Below are positions 62,521 through 64,000 of a stretch of DNA of 64,000 nt, one piece after another. The DNA lies in the NCBI RefSeq assembly GCF_024979295.1, contig NZ_JANLCJ010000001.1, positions 496,001 through 560,000 on the forward strand, written 5' to 3'. The notes below the pieces were generated by a model. It was not told where the DNA came from, searched no databases, and saw only the letters and a list, made by a program, of their open reading frames with translations. The translations under genes and the position numbers were made by a program. Each line of letters begins with the position of its first letter. The first letter of the stretch is position 1. The stretch comes from Herbiconiux daphne. GTDB taxonomy: Bacteria; Actinomycetota; Actinomycetes; Actinomycetales; Microbacteriaceae.

Positions 62521-64000
62521 TCAGCCGTAGATCAGGGCGCCGAGTTGCGCGACCACCTCGGGCGACACCGTGTTGAGGCCGCCGAGCACAACCAGACGGG
62601 TGGGACGCAACCGCTGCATCTCGGCCACGATCGAGGCCGGCACCGAGTCGCGGGTGACGAGCAGCACCGGCGCGTGCTCCTTCGCCGCGGCGGCCGATGC
62701 CGAGAGCGCGTCGGGGAAGACCGCTCCGGAGGCGACGTAGACCGTGCGGGTGGCGGCCGCCGGGAACGTGGCCGTGGAGATCGCCGCGGCGACGGCGAAG
62801 CGATCGGCGCCGGCGATGCGCTGCACCGTCGACACCCCGGCGGCGGAGGCGATGGAGTTCTTGGTCGAATCGGAGACGGTCGCGGTTCCGCCGAGCAGCA
62901 CCACGCGCGAGGGATTCAGCCGGTCGAGCTCTGCGGCCACGGAATCAGGCACGGAGTCCTTCGACACCAGCAGCACGGGCGCCTTCTGCCCGCCGGCTGC
63001 TGCCGCGCCCGCGAGGGCATCGGGGAACACCTGCCCCGACGCGACATAGGCGACCGCTGCTCCGCCGGGGAAGGTCTTCACCGAGAGAGCCGCCGAGACG
63101 GCGTAGCGATCGGCGCCTCCGACCCGCTGCACTGATCCGCCCGGGTCGATGTAACCGGCGAGAGCAGCTTCCACACCGGCGCTGATCGTGTTCGCTCCTC
63201 CGAGCAGCACGATGTTGAGGGGGTCGAGTCGCCTGAGTTCGACGTCGATCACCGCCGGAATCGAGTCCCGCGCCACGAGCAGCACCGGCGACCCCACCGT
63301 GCCGGCCGCGGCCGACGCCGACAGTGCGTCGGGGAACACCTCGCCCGAGGCGATGTACACCGTCTCGCGGTCGGGCACGAAGGTCTGCGCCGAGACGCCG
63401 GCCGACACCGCGTAGCGGTCCGCCCCGCCGATCGGCACGACCCCGCCGGCGCCCGTCGCCGCGTTCGTGTCGGGCAGCCAGAAGTTGCCCGACAGCAGCA
63501 GCATCACCTGCAGCCCGATGGTGTCGCTGTAATACCCGGCCGAGGCTGCGCCGGTCACCGTGGTCTTCACAGAACTCCAGATCTTTTCGATCCAGCTCTG
63601 GTCGGCGCCGGTCGCGGTCGGCACAGCCGCGGCCGCCGCCATCGGCGCGCTGAACGCGATGTCGCCGTAATTCACCAGCTGCGTGCCGGTGAGTGTGTAG
63701 CCGGCGCGGATGTTCGTAGGATCACTGCCGGTGGAGGTCTGCACCCAGTCGGCGATCTTCACCGACGCCGTGCGCGCGGCCGCGTTGCCGGTGAGCAGAG
63801 CCGCCGACGCCAGCCGCCAGGGCACCCGGTTCGCATTGTAGGAGAAGTTGCCGTCGTTGGCCGATTCGAGGAAGTTCGCCGGCGCCGGGTTGGGCGTGGC
63901 ATTGGTGTTCACGATGAAGTCGGGCAGCAGCCCGGTCGCCGTCGCCTGACCCTGCATCGTCGTCACCAGCGCGGCAGCAGCGGTGGCCACCTGGCCCCAG
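62521..64000 (-). CDS. Secreted glycoside hydrolase family 8-like protein with three cell-wall-binding repeats (partial)
   Basis: The gene continues beyond the window; its last 492 residues are seen. The first part matches the C-terminal half of GH8 enzymes (NANRVPWRLASAALL, GYYSDTIGLQVMLLLSGNFW), which cut beta-1,4 or mixed-linkage glucans or chitosan. Then come three CWB2 repeats, each beginning GADRYAV/GADRFAV and ending near LGGxxTxS, with VFPDALSASAAA cores. CWB2 units bind cell-wall polymers, so this is a surface-bound polysaccharide hydrolase. The stop lies 123 bases upstream of the ppk start. Confidence 0.85.
   Translation of the reverse strand, partial: WGQVATAAAALVTTMQGQATATGLLPDFIVNTNATPNPAPANFLESANDGNFSYNANRVPWRLASAALLTGNAAARTASVKIADWVQTSTGSDPTNIRAGYTLTGTQLVNYGDIAFSAPMAAAAAVPTATGADQSWIEKIWSSVKTTVTGAASAGYYSDTIGLQVMLLLSGNFWLPDTNAATGAGGVVPIGGADRYAVSAGVSAQTFVPDRETVYIASGEVFPDALSASAAAGTVGSPVLLVARDSIPAVIDVELRRLDPLNIVLLGGANTISAGVEAALAGYIDPGGSVQRVGGADRYAVSAALSVKTFPGGAAVAYVASGQVFPDALAGAAAAGGQKAPVLLVSKDSVPDSVAAELDRLNPSRVVLLGGTATVSDSTKNSIASAAGVSTVQRIAGADRFAVAAAISTATFPAAATRTVYVASGAVFPDALSASAAAAKEHAPVLLVTRDSVPASIVAEMQRLRPTRLVVLGGLNTVSPEVVAQLGALIYG

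Overview
The window is one contiguous, high-GC, densely coded stretch with many 4-base start/stop overlaps. It is almost certainly the chromosome of a Gram-positive actinobacterium of the Microbacteriaceae type (the Leifsonia, Herbiconiux, Curtobacterium neighbourhood). Supporting signs are the pcrA-sucCD-perM-purNH order, three copies of a small protein family (DUF7882) typical of this family, an LPxTG-like surface protein, many probable leaderless genes, a RskA/SigK pair and a mutT1-ppk pair. I see no phage, plasmid or insertion sequence. The assignment is inference from gene content; no database was searched.

Layout. (1) 1-8784: end of pcrA, a convergent surface protein, sucCD (TCA cycle), then perM, purN and purH (membrane protein and purine synthesis). 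(2) 8853-11714: a broken locus where a dimethylarginine hydrolase gene has been joined to the tail of an ABC-transporter ATPase gene, followed by a lipoprotein, an alkyltransferase-like protein and an acetyltransferase. (3) 11761-13760: icd behind a strong palindrome, and an ECF sigma factor. (4) 13858-22158: the most interesting region. It holds two dynamin-like GTPases, a membrane-bound Hsp70 with an outside domain, a membrane-bound GrpE-like protein, a C39-type cysteine peptidase with a C-terminal membrane anchor, an acidic small protein and a calcium-type repeat protein. (5) 22252-33017: an amino-sugar (GlcNAc/chitobiose type) locus with nagA, a ROK regulator, a sugar ABC importer, a GH3 hexosaminidase, a ROK kinase and nagB. 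On its divergent arm it also carries a microbial rhodopsin gene with a non-standard pump motif.

(6) 33018-36650: an intergenic tandem repeat, an oxidoreductase, an Ntn amidase and a frameshifted membrane protein. (7) 36717-42686: one-carbon genes purU, glyA and folD, with an MFS exporter behind a 46-codon upstream ORF and a ZTP-type riboswitch before glyA, then a sugar epimerase and a small membrane protein. (8) 42830-49047: a TetR-controlled heterodimeric ABC exporter, two DUF7882 genes and a DUF4436 membrane protein. (9) 49086-52934: an arylsulfatase, small membrane proteins, tRNA-Lys and a conserved hypothetical. (10) 52950-64000: a possible structured RNA, sigK-rskA, the phosphate uptake operon pstSCAB behind a PHO-box-like repeat, mutT1-ppk, and the end of a GH8/cell-wall-binding protein cut by the window edge.

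Working together: the pst-ppk-mutT1 block handles phosphate and polyphosphate. The ROK/nag block imports and breaks down amino sugars, with its ABC ATPase presumably encoded elsewhere. The dynamin-Hsp70 block looks like a single envelope or membrane-maintenance module related in its parts to the mycobacterial Ini proteins.
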